Shown: in pieces, positions 33,931 through 45,163 of the stretch
How the letters are laid out: every line of letters starts with the position of its first letter
Position numbering within the stretch: position 1 is the first letter of the stretch
Assembly (NCBI GenBank): GCA_015680685.1
Contig: MNCI01029224.1
Location: 217,071-281,070 of the forward strand
Origin: Gnetum montanum
Taxonomy: Eukaryota; Streptophyta; Gnetopsida; Gnetales; Gnetaceae
Direction: 5' to 3'
DNA length: 64,000 bases
Program-made: the position numbers and the translations under genes
The notes under the pieces: model-generated
The model's database searches: none
Told to the model about the DNA's origin: nothing
What the model saw: only the letters and a program-made list of their open reading frames with translations

Positions 33931-34074
33931 TGTGTTAAAAAAGAAATTTTGCTTAAATTTTTGAAAGAATATTGTGGACATAAAAGATGAAATGCAAGAA
34001 GACTCATTTTATTATGATTTTCAGTGTTGTTAATCTATTATTTATGCTATTCATTTTTATCTTTCTATTTCATT
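33931..34074 (+). other. 3' flank of the antisense gene
   Basis: Short T-rich stretch between the stop codon of the antisense gene and array 3. No clear AATAAA was seen. Confidence 0.3.
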
Positions 34075-34520
34075 TTAGTTTTAGGCCATTTCAGGCCATC
34101 ATTATTTTTAGGGCATTTCGAGCTGTAATGAAAATGCAGGGTAAAAATTTTGCCAGTTTTAGGCCTTAGTGGGCCATAACATTGGTGAATGAAAATATTG
34201 CCAATTTTAGGCCTTAGCGGGCCATAATAGGTAGTTTAAGGCCATTTCAACCCATGCCAGTTTTAGGCCTTAGCGGGCCCTAACGATGGAAGATGGAATT
34301 TTTGCTAGTTTTAGGACTTAGCGAGCTGTAGTGATGGATAGAAAGTTTTCCAGTTCTAGGCCTTAGTAGGCCATAAAGATAGAGAATAAAATTGTTGCCA
34401 GTTTTAGGCCTTAGCAGGCCATAAAGATAGAGAATAAAATAGTTGCTAGTTTTAGGCCTTAGTGGGCTATAAAGATAGAGAACAAGATTGTTGCCAGTTT
34501 TAGGCCTTAGCAGGCCATGG
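34075..34520. repeat. Hairpin repeat array 3 of element C
   Basis: About eleven units of 30-60 bp with the core TTTTAGGCCTTAGCGGGCC followed by ATAA or ATAAAGATAGAGAA. The inverted repeat is GGCC-(5-6 nt)-GGCC, where array 2 has GGTC/GACC. The array separates the antisense gene from the protease. Confidence 0.78.
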
Positions 34521-34639
34521 TGCATGCGAACAAATTATATGATGTAAACAGTGTGAATAGAGGGGATATATGCAGGGTAACGTAGCTATGCTAATGCAAA
34601 CACTACTCACTACACTAACATGAACACTGCTCACTGTTG

Positions 34640-35263
34640 CAATTGCTTTTTTATCCAATGTGGGTTTAATGATGCATAAGGCCGAGGGGCCTTGTTAAGA
34701 TACTCTTCTACACTATCATCTGTTGCCTAAAATGACAGTTCAAACCACGTTGCAACTTTGTTAGTACTTGCTTTAACTTGCTCAGGTGCCACAGTTTGGA
34801 TGGGGGTTTGTTGTTCAGAGACTTTGATCTCTGAACCTTGCTCTATCCCCATGTTGTTTATGGTTCAAGGAGTAGTTTCATCATTGTGTATCACTTCCCC
34901 TCCCACATAGGATAAATGGATTTCTTGGTGTATTGGCGATGAAATGGCCCTCAATTGGGCCAACCAAGATCTTCCTAGAATTAGGTTGAATCTTGGCATA
35001 TCCTCGACCACTATGAACATTACGTCTATGGGGAATTGGTCCCCTACTACAAAGTTAATCTGCACAGTCCCTTTGACCTACACTCGTGCCCTGTTGAATG
35101 ACTTTAGGCATGTTGTCATCATGGGCTTGATTTGATATACGAAGCCCAACTTATCCACAATGGGAAAAGGGATGATGTTAGTCGTGGCACTGTCATCAAC
35201 GTGCGCTCTCCGGATCTTGTATTGAATGACTCGGATCGTGATAAACATTGGTGCTGTAGTCAC
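34640..35263 (-). pseudogene. Aspartic protease of element C
   Basis: Minus strand: RAHVDDSATTNIIPFPIVDK (35200-35140) is the active-site region, corresponding to Val-Asp-x-Gly-Ser-Ser in Tat proteases, with Gly replaced by Ser. Then INFVVGDQFPIDVMFIVVED and FNLILGRSWLAQLRAISSPI are the flap and the Leu-Gly-Arg-x-Trp signature. A TAG at 35066 (after NRARV) separates the two. The end is Pro- and Gln-rich. Confidence 0.75.
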
Positions 35264-38200
35264 TTGACCCTTTTCAGGGTTATCCTTAATAGATCCATTA
35301 CTAAATGTTAACTACGGTGGCCTTGGCTCTTCAGGTGTGGGAGGAAGCATAACTATGTGGATTGCCTTTTCCTCTGCCAGCATGCTTTCATCCACAGATA
35401 TGGATGTCAACATGCGAACCGAGGCCTCACGATGTGCTATAGATGTCATCACCAAGTTGTACAGGCTCAAAGTTGTGTTCTTCTATTTCAGAGCCTACTT
35501 GATCTGAGTGAGGGCGTTTAACAGGTCCTGTCCACTTTCATGTTGCTTACTACTCTTCTCTTCCTTCGTTCGTCCTAGGAGACAAATTTCTTGAGGAGGA
35601 GCGATTTCAGGCTTGAGGTCAGATCTATTTGGCCAGGTTGGTGATGACTTCTTAGGCATGGTGGTGTCAATTTTTGATGATGATGGGGGGCAAGGCATGG
35701 AAGATGAAGAGGTAGGTTTAGCGGGGCTCGAGGCAATATGTTTTTTGGCTATCTTATTCGTTGAATGCTCTTCCCATTTTTTTCAATGAGAAGGTTGTGG
35801 GATTGCTTTGGCTTGGCTTTGTGATGCTGGGGGTGATTGAATGCTTTGGCCCCCTAATGAAAAATGACATTTGTAGTGTTAATGTGGGGGGCGATGCAGG
35901 TTTGCAAGAAAAAGGTGTAGGGGCGACTATCCGAGGAGGAACCTTAAGGACAAATGGTTGTTGTGGCACTTTTTTGATCGTTGTGGGTGCTGATGCATTA
36001 CACTGAGGCACCCGAATGAAAAAGGGTTGTTGAGGCTGTTTGGGACTACTGTCAACGTCAATGGTGTTAATGATATAACTGGCATTGTTGGCGTTAAGTG
36101 GGTCCTTGTAAACATGCAGAGATTGATTTTTGGGGTGCACAGGGTTGCTTTCATCTTGAACCAACTTCCCCTAATCAGTTATTCTTTGAATGTCATCCTT
36201 TAACATCAAATATTAGTCTGTGTCATGACCACACATTTGGTGGTAGTCACAAAACCGCTCCAATCTGAAGTTCTTAGGGACCGATTCATTGGGCATAGCT
36301 AAAGAAGGTTTCCTAAGGAGCTCGTAGTATCGTTGATGCCTCTTGGTTGCTTCTTTGGACATTCGCTTGTGCTGAATATACCCAACCCCTAGTAATTGCT
36401 TCAAAAGTTTTGAAGGCTTGATAGACAAAGGCATGTACTTAGAGTGATCTTTATGCTTGAAATTAGGCTTAGATGATGTTGATGCCTTTGGTGCTGACAT
36501 TGAGGGCTGGTCAGCATTGCTTGGACTAGGTGCAAGGTTAGCTGGTGTGGTGGCTTCCATTTTATTGTTGTTTTTGGGCTTGGCTTTGTTGGACACAATG
36601 ACCACTATGGCTATTGCAACCTTGCCCTTTTCTTTTTCTTTTTTAGTGAATAAATTTTTATATGCAACATAGGCTAGGTCTTTACTTGCCTCGGCCACAT
36701 CTTGGATGCTCTTTGTCTAGGAAAAGGCTTGACTAAGAGATCGTGGAGCTAAGTAATACAGTTTAAAATTGATAAATTCATTAAATGCTCCCTTGAAAAT
36801 GGCCAACAGGTGGGCCTCCATAATAGGCTTACGGATTTCATTTAGGGTAGTGCTCCATTGTTGTATGAACTTTTGGACTGATTCCAACAGATCTTGCTTA
36901 ACACCCATTAGCTAATCCAGCGTAACCTCTAGTTTCAAGTTATACTTAAACCAAGTTACAAACTGGGTCAGTAGCTCTTCCAAGGTTGAGATAGAAGAGC
37001 ATGGGAGCACTTGGTACTAGTCTAAAGCTTTGCCCATAAAAGACATGACAAAGATGCATATAATGGTGTGTGGCCATTGTTGCAATAGAAGCGATTCAAA
37101 TCTAAATGTTACAAGATGTGCATTGGGATCACCCTCCCTATTGTATTTTATGAAATTGGGAAGTAGCATCCCAGGAGGTAATGTAAGCATGGGGATTTCT
37201 AGGCTGATAGGATCATCCTAGTAGAAGTCCATGACTTGTACCGTGTTAGAACTGGTAGCTTTTAGATGCTTAATTTCTTTGATCTAGACTCGGGGATGAT
37301 GTGGATGGTTGGTGGCATGATGGAATGTGCAACCTGGCCCATAGGTGGTGCTATTGGGGTGGCCCCTACAAATGGTGTTGCCTGTGAGGTCCACCACCTA
37401 GTGGGTGGCATTGTCGAAGTGACGACCGCTGGTGGTGCCATAGGTTAGGCTTTCTACATAACCAGTGGGATAGACCACAACCCCATGCTTGGTTGTACCA
37501 TTTGTGGGACGTGGTACACTTGGTGATGAGTGTAATGTGACATTTGCATAGATTGTAAAATAGGGGGAGAAGTGACTAGGGTCCACCATGTGGTTGGGGG
37601 TGGACCTGCCACTGAGGGTGGGACAGGTGTAGACGATGGAATGGCTACAGAGACTGTATGTAGCTGCGACACATGTACCGTATGTACGTAAGGTAGTGTA
37701 GATGTACTTGGAACTTGGTATGATGTAGAAAGAATTTGAGAAATTGATTGCAGATGGATGGCACCCAAGGATGAAATTGGAGGAGAGACATGTTGGTGTG
37801 TCGAAGGTATGGCATGGCTGCCCATGGTTAATGGGATTGTAGGCTGCGGTGGAGTTGTAGCAATCGTAAAGGAAGCAGTTGCAAAGATTAGATTTGACCA
37901 GAAGGTTGTGGTAAAGGGGAAATTCATAGGATTAACTTGACCCCCACCCTTAGATTAGGAATCTGGGTCTTCCTGTCCATCTTGGAATGCCTCGTCATAG
38001 TGAGATGCCGTGTCTCGCTCCCTAGTCTTACTTGTTTGTATCAGTTGATTCAAAATCCATTGATACGATTCAGTTAGTGGAATGACAATGTTAGGGGGGG
38101 GGGGGGGGGAATGAACTCCCTCTTATTTTTGTAAATGAACTTGAAGTTATGTTTGTCTTCGAGTTCTTTACAATCCAAAGGTAGACCTGCCTGGACCTTC

Positions 38201-38472
38201 ACGAAGAGAAAATCATAAAGCTTCGAGTCTTGTGCTATAAGCTCAAGTGATTGATGTTGGATCCTGGAAGATCGTCATGACATCAACATCGGACTAGGTA
38301 GTCGCTTAGCATTCATGGTGCCTTGGACCGTAAAAGGGACATCTAGGCTTGAGGTAGAAATAACAGTAGTTGTGACAACCATTTTTTTTACGTAGTTAAA
38401 TGTAATGCTAACAATGAGAACTAGAGATCGAAAGGCAATTGAGGTAGAAATAGTAGTAGTTATGGTAGCCAT
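35264..38472 (-). pseudogene. gag: gag of element C
   Basis: Minus strand, start about 38472 (MATITTTISTSIAF), in the first of two copies of a 90-bp tandem duplication. A Pro run coded by a homopolymer is at 38094-38109. A Pro/Ser/Thr/His-rich segment runs 37927-37454. The capsid-type domain is at about 37220-36720, with MGVKQDLLESVQKFIQQWST and HLLAIFKGAFNEFINFKLYY. A Lys-rich segment follows and near 36240 a zinc-knuckle-like ERFCDYHQMCGHDTD, the variant usual in Tat Gag. Downstream, 36164-35495 is Pro-rich linker with open frames. TAG and TAA codons occur throughout. Confidence 0.7.
38094..38109. repeat. Homopolymer of 16 G
   Basis: An uninterrupted run of 16 G on the plus strand. On the gag strand it codes for a short Pro run. 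Length errors in sequencing are likely at such a site. Confidence 0.9.
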
Positions 38473-38526
38473 TTTTATGTAGTTAAATGTAATGCTAACA
38501 ATGAGAACTAGAGATTGAAAGGCGAT
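38351..38526. repeat. 90-bp tandem duplication at the gag start of C
   Basis: GAGGTAGAAATAACAGTAGT at 38351 recurs as GAGGTAGAAATAGTAGTAGT at 38441, followed in both by the words TTAAATGTAATGCTAACAAT and ACTAGAGAT. Two copies are diverged by a few bases. Both contain a potential gag ATG on the minus strand. Confidence 0.85.
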
Positions 38527-38689
38527 TGGAGGCTTTTTGTCCTGCAGGGTTCTAGAGGAACCGTTGTTGCGACTGATCTATACCACACGATGCATAAACA
38601 ATTGCTAGGGTGTTACATTTACGTTGATAGGAAATGGGGTACAAAGAGCTTGTAGGACTACCTATAAGACACAAAAGGGGCACTAAATG

Positions 38690-38708
38690 CCCTCCTTCTA
38701 GAACCAAA
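38690..38708 (-). other. Primer-binding site of element C
   Basis: On the minus strand the sequence after the LTR is GTTTTTGGTTCTAGAAGGAG. TGG followed by TTCTAGAAGGAGGG resembles the AGAAGGAGGG-type primer site I associate with Tat elements. The tRNA identity is not certain. Confidence 0.45.
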
Positions 38709-38711
38709 AAC

Positions 38712-40228
38712 TGTAACAACTGAAAACATCGGTGGTTGGAAACACACAGTTTAACCCCAAATCCATGCGAAGGACGTGCTAAAGAAAACGGATTCAGGGT
38801 GCCCTGGATGGTCTTGTTGATCAAACAAGGACTTAATAGGTGTGACTTAACCTCTTTGTGGATATTTTTTTTATGAAAACAAAATGCGTAGCATAAAGCG
38901 ATGATTAATAAATATAAAGTGATTAAATGGTGCAAAATGTGATGATAATAAATGTAAGATGTTTGAGAGTGAGAAGATGCACCACCTCAAGATCACAAAT
39001 TTGATATTTGCTTTGTTTGAGGAAAGTACAACAAGCTGTGTGACAAAAAGAGGCACAAAAAACTTTGGGGTAAACACAATGCTTAGAGTTACACACCAAC
39101 TATGCTCTTTTGAATAACAACTTAGAAGCCAATTGCGTCAAAAGCCAATCTAAAAAGCCAACCATGCGAAAAGCTAACCAAAATGCCAACTATGTTTTGT
39201 AGCCAACCCTTTGAGCTTTGTTTGATGGGGTATGTATAGGGCTAGGAGCATGAGGAAAATGTGGTTTAGTTGCCATGTGTCCTAGACCCCACAAGATGCA
39301 AACTATGCCATCTGTGAACTTTGCTATGCTACGACCATCTTGCTAAAACTGCATATGTTGAAGTCCAGTGTGCCAACAATGCAAGCAAGAATGAGACAAA
39401 ATTGATGCAAAGAATGTCTTAATGCTTCCATGTTAACTTTGCTTTGCTCACATGATTCAATGCCTTAGCGTAGTACAAGTTACTGCTCGCTACACTATGC
39501 CATGTAGCGTAGCCACCAGGTTGGACTGAAGACTTGCATCGAAAGACAAAACATTTGCCAAAAGACTTTTGCATCTTTGCTATGCTATGCTATGCTACGT
39601 AGTGTAGAATAGTGTAGTAGCCAAAGTATGATGCATTTCCTCCTAAGTCATGATGTTTCACCCGAATATCTTTGTTTAAATTTCAAGGGTTGATTGAGAT
39701 AGAACATTTCTGGATGCCAGAGTATTGCCGAGTGCAGTATTCTTGCTGAAATGGCTTAACAGAGGAGCTTTTGTGTTTCTTACTTTCGCTATGCTATGCT
39801 ACGCTATGTAGCGTAGCACTTTGTGGTGTTGAATCCTATCCTACTTTGTGAACAATTTTTCAAAAATTGCATTTAGACATCTGATTGATAGTTTTAAGGC
39901 TTGCTACGCTATGTAGCAGAGTGTAGTGTAGTAGATCTTTTTACTTAGAAAAATTGCTGAACTATTTTTCCCATCCTGAACAGTATCAACAACTCCTAGC
40001 ATGGTTTCTAAGTAGATTGTCAACTGGGCCAACTATCCACATGGGCAGGCTGGTGAGTCCGATGGACAAACCAATCCCAAACATAGAAAACTTACCAGAT
40101 TGTGTAGTCTACCTTCGGTGTTTGCATTCTATTGCTCAATGATCATGATGCTGCACTTGTGGAAGTCCTTGCCCAAATTCCAGGACTCTGCTGAAGCATG
40201 AGGGATCCTGAAATTTTATGGTGTTTCA
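38712..40228 (-). repeat. 5' LTR of element C (right end)
   Basis: Plus-strand start TGTAACAACTGAAAACATC and end TTATGGTGTTTCA, aligned with 21996-23534. The same CTATGCTACG-type palindromic runs are found at 39488-39515, 39577-39615, 39787-39818 and 39900-39932. Confidence 0.9.
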
Positions 40229-40233
40229 ATCAT
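40229..40233. repeat. Target-site duplication ATCAT, right of element C
   Basis: Perfect partner of 21991-21995. Removing C and one copy joins the two parts of the integrase of B. Confidence 0.88.
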
Positions 40234-40437
40234 GACCTAAATAAATGGAAGATCAAGGAGGAGGACGTAGTCATCAAGGCTATTTGTGAACATGTGGAGA
40301 AATTCTCAACCAAGTAGGAAGGAACTTTCCTAATTACCAAGGCCTATGACAATGGATCCTTTATGGTAGCAGATATGGATGGGAATGAATTGGCCAATCA
40401 AGTTAACCATATTTATTTGAAGCCATATTACATTTGA
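40229..40437 (+). pseudogene. Integrase C-terminus of element B, after the C insertion
   Basis: Reads LNKWKIKEEDVVIKAICEHV, EGTFLITKAYDNGSFMVADM and ELANQVNHIYLKPYYI with a terminal TGA. It is the counterpart of KFLANWEGPFVVMKAYKNGT and NPMYLKPYYL in the integrase of C. It completes the reading interrupted at 21995 and proves the nesting. Confidence 0.85.
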
Positions 40438-40676
40438 TGCATCTTTCTTTATAGGTACAAATAAGTAGTTAACATTAGTGACTTGTACAACTAATGATAA
40501 GTGAGCTTGCATGATCTTTTTCTATCTCTCTCTCTCTATTTAGCACAACAGATAAACTCTAGAGCTTTATAATAATGGTGACCCATAGTAACCTAGTTTT
40601 CTTATTATTCCATATGGTATTATATATTGTATTGTAACAACATGTTTTCTTTGTCTTTAGAGTTGTGCTTGTAGGA
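40438..40676 (+). other. Sequence after the B integrase, before element D
   Basis: About 240 bp, with a TC microsatellite near 40525-40541. It may be 3' untranslated sequence of B. No LTR of B was recognised. Confidence 0.35.
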
Positions 40677-41606
40677 TGATGAGTCATTGTTGGTTGGCTA
40701 TATTAACGAGGCCTCATCGATGTAGTTGACTGCATCAACAAGGCCCCATCGATGCATCTCACCCTATGTCGATGAGGCCCCATTAACATAGTGTTTGTCC
40801 ATCACCTATAAATATGTGCCTACTAGTTGCATTTATTACAATCTAGATTTCAGTAGCAGCGAAGCTTTTGCATTTTTTCCATTCAAAAGTTAGAATTGTT
40901 TTCCTTGAGTGCCTATAGCAAAAGGCATTGAGTGTATCGATCTTTATTCGAGCATTGTTCTACTTGAGCATGACAATGTGTGCAGTAATAAAGATGAGCT
41001 TTCTGATAAATCTTACAAAACTTTGGATAGATTAGCTATTTTATTTATGCATTTAATGTTTTTATTTATTTATTAAATGTTTTTAATTAGTTATTAAATA
41101 TTTTCTAGTTATTACTTTAATGAGACAATTAAGCAAGATAGGTTACACTCATACGTATGACCACTTCAAGTGTAACACGTATTTGTTTGGTAATCCCAAT
41201 AGTGTTATTGCTTGGTACACCCAGTAGCATAGCACTTGGTCACCTAGCAACAAATACGTGTTTTTAGAACATGTACAAAAAGTGGGAATGGATACTTATG
41301 TTAGGATTAGTTAAATTCTAGTTAATTAGTTAATTTAGATTATTTAATCAAAATATTTTTATGTAAAATTCAACTATCCAACTATAAAACATAAAAATGA
41401 TAAAAATTGAATGCCTTAGTTACACTTAACCATACCAATGAACGTCACAAGTATAATTGGGAAGACAATGATTGACCTTAAGGCTAGATTCACTTCCTAA
41501 AGGGCTAGTGCATTGGAAACAATAAAGTTTGTGGAATTTGATTTAATCGCGCATGAATGCTTTGTGATTCGTATGGTTGGACATAGGGGTACCTCACCAC
41601 TCATCA
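40677..41606 (+). repeat. 5' LTR of element D
   Basis: Starts TGATGAGTCATTGTTGG and ends CACCACTCATCA, directly followed by a primer-binding site. TATAAATA is at 40807-40814. The R/U5 part (CGATCTTTATTCGAGCATTG, AGACAATGATTGA) matches the LTRs of A and E. The U3 differs and contains repeats of CATCGATG and GAGGCCC instead of GATATC. Confidence 0.82.
40807..40814 (+). promoter_or_regulatory. TATA box of the D LTR
   Basis: TATAAATA in CACCTATAAATATGTGCC, the same octamer and a similar 5' context (CACC) as in A. Confidence 0.7.
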
Positions 41607-41607
41607 T

Positions 41608-41626
41608 TAGCATCGTTGTCAAGGAC
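41608..41626 (+). other. Primer-binding site of element D
   Basis: TAGCATCGTTGTCAAGGAC follows the LTR. It is the site of A (TGGCACCGTTGCCAAGGAC) with three further transitions. Confidence 0.7.
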
Positions 41627-41761
41627 TTTGTTTGTGGAATGTGTGTTATTTAAATTTAGGTGAATATCATTAATGTCATTGTATGAACCTAAAGGTCTAT
41701 ATCATTCCCATTATACATAGGATTATAAAAGCACATTGACAATTTCATTTTATTTTACAAA

Positions 41762-43560
41762 ATGTCTTCTCCTTCTCAAAAGCCTAAAGATACTAAACCA
41801 CTAGTCCCACAACAATGCAAGGTGGTATACACTCATCTAGATGAGTTTGTACCAAATTTCACCTTCATCCTATGTTAGGATGAATAGATGTGATGGTGTG
41901 ATATGGAGGGCAACATCATCTTGCCCCTCGATCAATCTGTGCTCATTTTGCTATTCAAAATCCTTAAGAAGTCAAGCATAGCATATCTTCATGAAGAGTA
42001 CATTGTGGATGGATGAAACTTAGAACTACTATCCCACTAAAACATAATGTAAATAAGATAAACATCAGGAGAAACTCCATGAAGCTATAAAGGGAAAACA
42101 TTACACTAACCCCTTATTCCCACTAGATTAAGAGAATAATGAGGATCCTCCCTTGAAAGGTTCTCAACATGAAGGTTCTCCATCCCTTGCTATAGATGGC
42201 GAGGGTGTGAACCTAACCCTACAATAAACTATTCATAAATTGGATTTAGGAAAGAGTGATAGCCAAGGTAGGAACTTAGGCAAGCACCACAATAGTAAGG
42301 GATTTAAAGATGATGATCATAATAAGTGTAAGAGTGGTGGAGAATACCATAGTGGTGGTGGTAGTTCACCTTCCTCTTCATCCTCTTCATCTCATTCCAA
42401 ACGATTCTCTTCATTTGATGGTTCTAATCAAAGTTGTTATCAAAATAATCATGATGAAGGTGATTGGCACAATAACAATGATCGTGAAGGCCATCAAAAT
42501 TGAAGGGGTGGTCAAAACTATCATTGGTGTCATCAATGCAATGATGATGATGACACCTTATTGGCAACTCAAAGCATGCTCAATATTGTAGAGGAAGTAA
42601 GAATCCCAACTAGGCATATGAAGGATAGTTGAATCAAGCATCTAGACATGAAAAATACCCCAAGATTTGAGGGGGCATACAATTCTAATCCATAGACACA
42701 TCTATAAGCTTTTCAAGATGCCTATGCCTTATAAAACATAGATAATGAGTGGCAAAAACTCAAGCTTTTTCCAAGGATACTCATTAATGAAGTTGAAAGT
42801 TGGTACCAGTCCTTAGAGCCAAAATCTATCCATAGATGGAGTACCATGTTAGAACTATTCAATGACAAATACTAGATATACTCTAGAGTGTCTAGTCTAA
42901 GAAGGAAAATCAAATGCTAAAAACAAGGAGTACATGAACCCTTAGATTCCCCCATGGATTGATACTATTCACTCCTACATCGATGCCCTAGTCATGGTTA
43001 TTCTCAGAGGGAATAACTTCGGTAGATCATAAATGGGATCAGAGTAGAAACTAGAAGAACCCTTGGGGTATATGCCCAAGGAATGTTGTCTGAAACGAGA
43101 GCTCATCAAATCTAAAGGTTAATTGAGTAGGTAGCAAAAGAAGAAGGTGATCTACAAAAAAGGAAAAGTGCTAAAGAGTATAATAGGGATCCTTCCATTA
43201 GAAAATCAGAGGTCTAATTTTATGACGAGGAGGAATCATCACTTGATGAAGTGGTGAATAGAAAGATCTTGCTCATAAAAAAATATATTTCTAATATTTT
43301 GACCAAGGTTGAAAAGTTATGGAACTCTTTGGATGAAATTTTCAAACTACTTTGAAGATTGTTGAAGAATCCAAAGAGCAAAATAGTGATCATAGTCGCA
43401 AGAGGTGAAAAGAAGTTGAATGTAACTACCAAAGAGGTAAGGGCAAGGCTACTACAATAGAGGAAGTTGTGGAGTTTAACTTTGATGATGAAACTAAATG
43501 TGACATATATAAATATGAACATCTAAAGGGATGTTTCCCTATGGTGTCACACTTACAAGA
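41762..43560 (+). pseudogene. gag: gag of element D
   Basis: ATG at 41762: MSSPSQKPKDTKPLVPQQCK. Unlike A and E it has Gln instead of a stop at the PQQ position. The basic segment with a Ser run is at 42240-42500 (SSPSSSSSSSHSKRFSS). The capsid-type core at 42720-42900 reads IDNEWQKLKLFPRILINEVE and RWSTMLELFNDKY. The zinc-knuckle-like site near 43500 reads CDIYKYEHLKGCFP; its second Cys has become Tyr. Stops are frequent. Confidence 0.75.
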
Positions 43561-43849
43561 GTCTAAAATGTATGCATTGAATCATCGCCCAGCACATAGG
43601 CAAGCTCTAAGATGATTGCCTTATCCTCAAGGTAGTCCAAGACAGTTCCAATAGAAACAACAAGCTTACTACCCAAGTGGAAATCCTCCAAAACCATATG
43701 AAGAATACTAATAGTGGTATCAAACATAATCATGGGGAATGCCACCAATAAGGTAGAGTACCCTTATAGGCAATTAGATCCATACAGGTACCATGTTCAG
43801 CAGTTTTGCAAGTCATGCATCATTCTAGCATCACTATTACCCTCCAGAG

Positions 43850-44400
43850 TAGCAACAAACACATTTACCATCTACTTGAGGGAAAAAACCATATCCAAAT
43901 CCTTATCATCCTCCACATGCAAGGCTCTTCTTGACTCTGGTTCCAAAGTTAACCTCAGCTTCCATGATATGTACAAGGCCTAGAACCTATCACCTCTTAA
44001 GAAGAGCAACATCCATCTAGAATTAGAAAATTAGTCAATTACTATCCCTTTGGGATTAGTAGAAGACATTGTGACCACAGTTTGTGGGTGATCCTATCCT
44101 ACTGATTTTTTAGTAATCAAGATGGACAATTGTAAAAGTGAATTCCCCATCATTATGGAAAGGGCTTGGTTAAGCATGGTTGACTCACAAATGGGTATAA
44201 GGGACCCATCTCTAGAAATATCCAAAGAAAATGAGCTAGGAAAAATTAAGAAGAAGTGTATTCCATGCATCACATATAGTGATAATAGGTGCAATTGCAT
44301 GCAATGGATTTGGTCCATCAAGAGCACATACATTAAGGCATGCAATCAGTGTGCACAAGAGATTAATATTCAAAGGTGTTTGTACGCAACAACCATATAG
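43850..44400 (+). pseudogene. Aspartic protease of element D
   Basis: CKALLDSGSKVNLSFHDMYK carries the active-site Asp-Ser-Gly-Ser. It is followed by the TAG found at the same place in A and E, then NLSPLKKSNIHLELEN, SITIPLGLVEDIVTTVCG and FPIIMERAWLSMVDSQMGIR. The protease is more complete than in A at the active site but has further stops. Confidence 0.75.
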
Positions 44401-44569
44401 CAGGAGGGAACCTAGTGGCTAATGGCTAATTTACATAGTAGCATAATATGCATGGAGCCAATTGATAGTCTAACATGTGCATATGTCGAAGGCATGGACA
44501 AAATTGAACAAGTTCATTTCCAACTCTCTAATGAAGATAATGATACTTATTAGGGAGAGTTGGAAATTC

Positions 44570-45163
44570 TTGATCAGCTAGAACTAAAACCTTTACCAGC
44601 TAGTATGGAGTATGCATTTTTAAAGAATGATAAATTAGTCATCATTAATGCCAAACTTGCTTCTAAACAAAAAGAAAAGTTGTTGAAAGTGATGAATAAG
44701 TGGTCAACAATATTTACTTGATCATATCCAAAGCTAACAAGAATCAATCCAAGGATAAGCTAGCATTGCATCTACATTGACCCAGCCATGAAGCCTAGAA
44801 GGCAACCACAAAGGTGGCTAAATCCCAAATTAAAGTAAATCATTAAGGAGGATATAGAGAAACTCCTCAAAGTAGGGTTCATCTAGCCAATCGTGGATAA
44901 TGAGTGGGTTAGCCCAGTTGTAATTATACCAAAGAAGGATGGCAAATGGTAGGTTTGCATTGACTTTAGGCTATTAAATATGGCAACATTTGAAGATCAT
45001 TTTCCTTTGCCATTTGTAGATCAAGTGTTAGACAACATATATGGGCATTGTTATTATAGCTTTCTGGATAGTTATAATGGCTATAACCAAATCCAAATTG
45101 CACTAGAAAGTTAGGCCAAAATAACATTCATGAGTTCCTAGGGAACTTTTGCATACTATAAGA
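44570..45163 (+). pseudogene. Truncated reverse transcriptase of element D
   Basis: Blocks present: ARLASKQKEKLL-type linker, VVIIPKKDGKW, CIDFRLLNMATFEDHFPLPF, GHCYYSFLDSYNGYNQIQIA. At about 45163 the text passes from GTFAYYKM directly to NKPMVSPHVIWWLVIL, which in A lies at the RNase H end. The RT active site, thumb and most of RNase H, some 700 bp in A, are deleted. No activity is possible. Confidence 0.82.

Larger units (their letters stand above)
21996..40228 (-). mobile_element. Element C: Tat-lineage Ty3/gypsy element with an antisense gene, 18.2 kb
   Basis: LTRs of 1539 and 1517 bp bound a minus-strand element with a perfect ATCAT duplication. On the minus strand the LTR begins TGAAACACC and ends GTTACA. 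In transcription order it holds the 5' LTR (40228-38712), primer site, gag, protease, hairpin array 3 and an antisense gene on the plus strand (29092-33930). Hairpin array 2, RT/RNase H, Tat-type second RNase H, integrase, array 1, a 3' region, polypurine tract and 3' LTR (23534-21996) follow. All sense genes are broken. Size, second RNase H and tandem repeats fit the Ogre/Tat group. Confidence 0.9.

Noticed and set aside
28870-33960. A separate nested element instead of an antisense gene of C
   Set aside because: No terminal repeats or target duplication were found at its borders. The hairpin arrays at both ends are related to each other and to array 1 elsewhere in C, and B has the same arrangement. 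The possibility is not fully excluded.
24911-34520. CRISPR-like array
   Set aside because: Repeats with hairpins and spacers recall CRISPR, but the DNA is plant, repeat units are degenerate, intervals irregular, and the arrays sit inside a retrotransposon.
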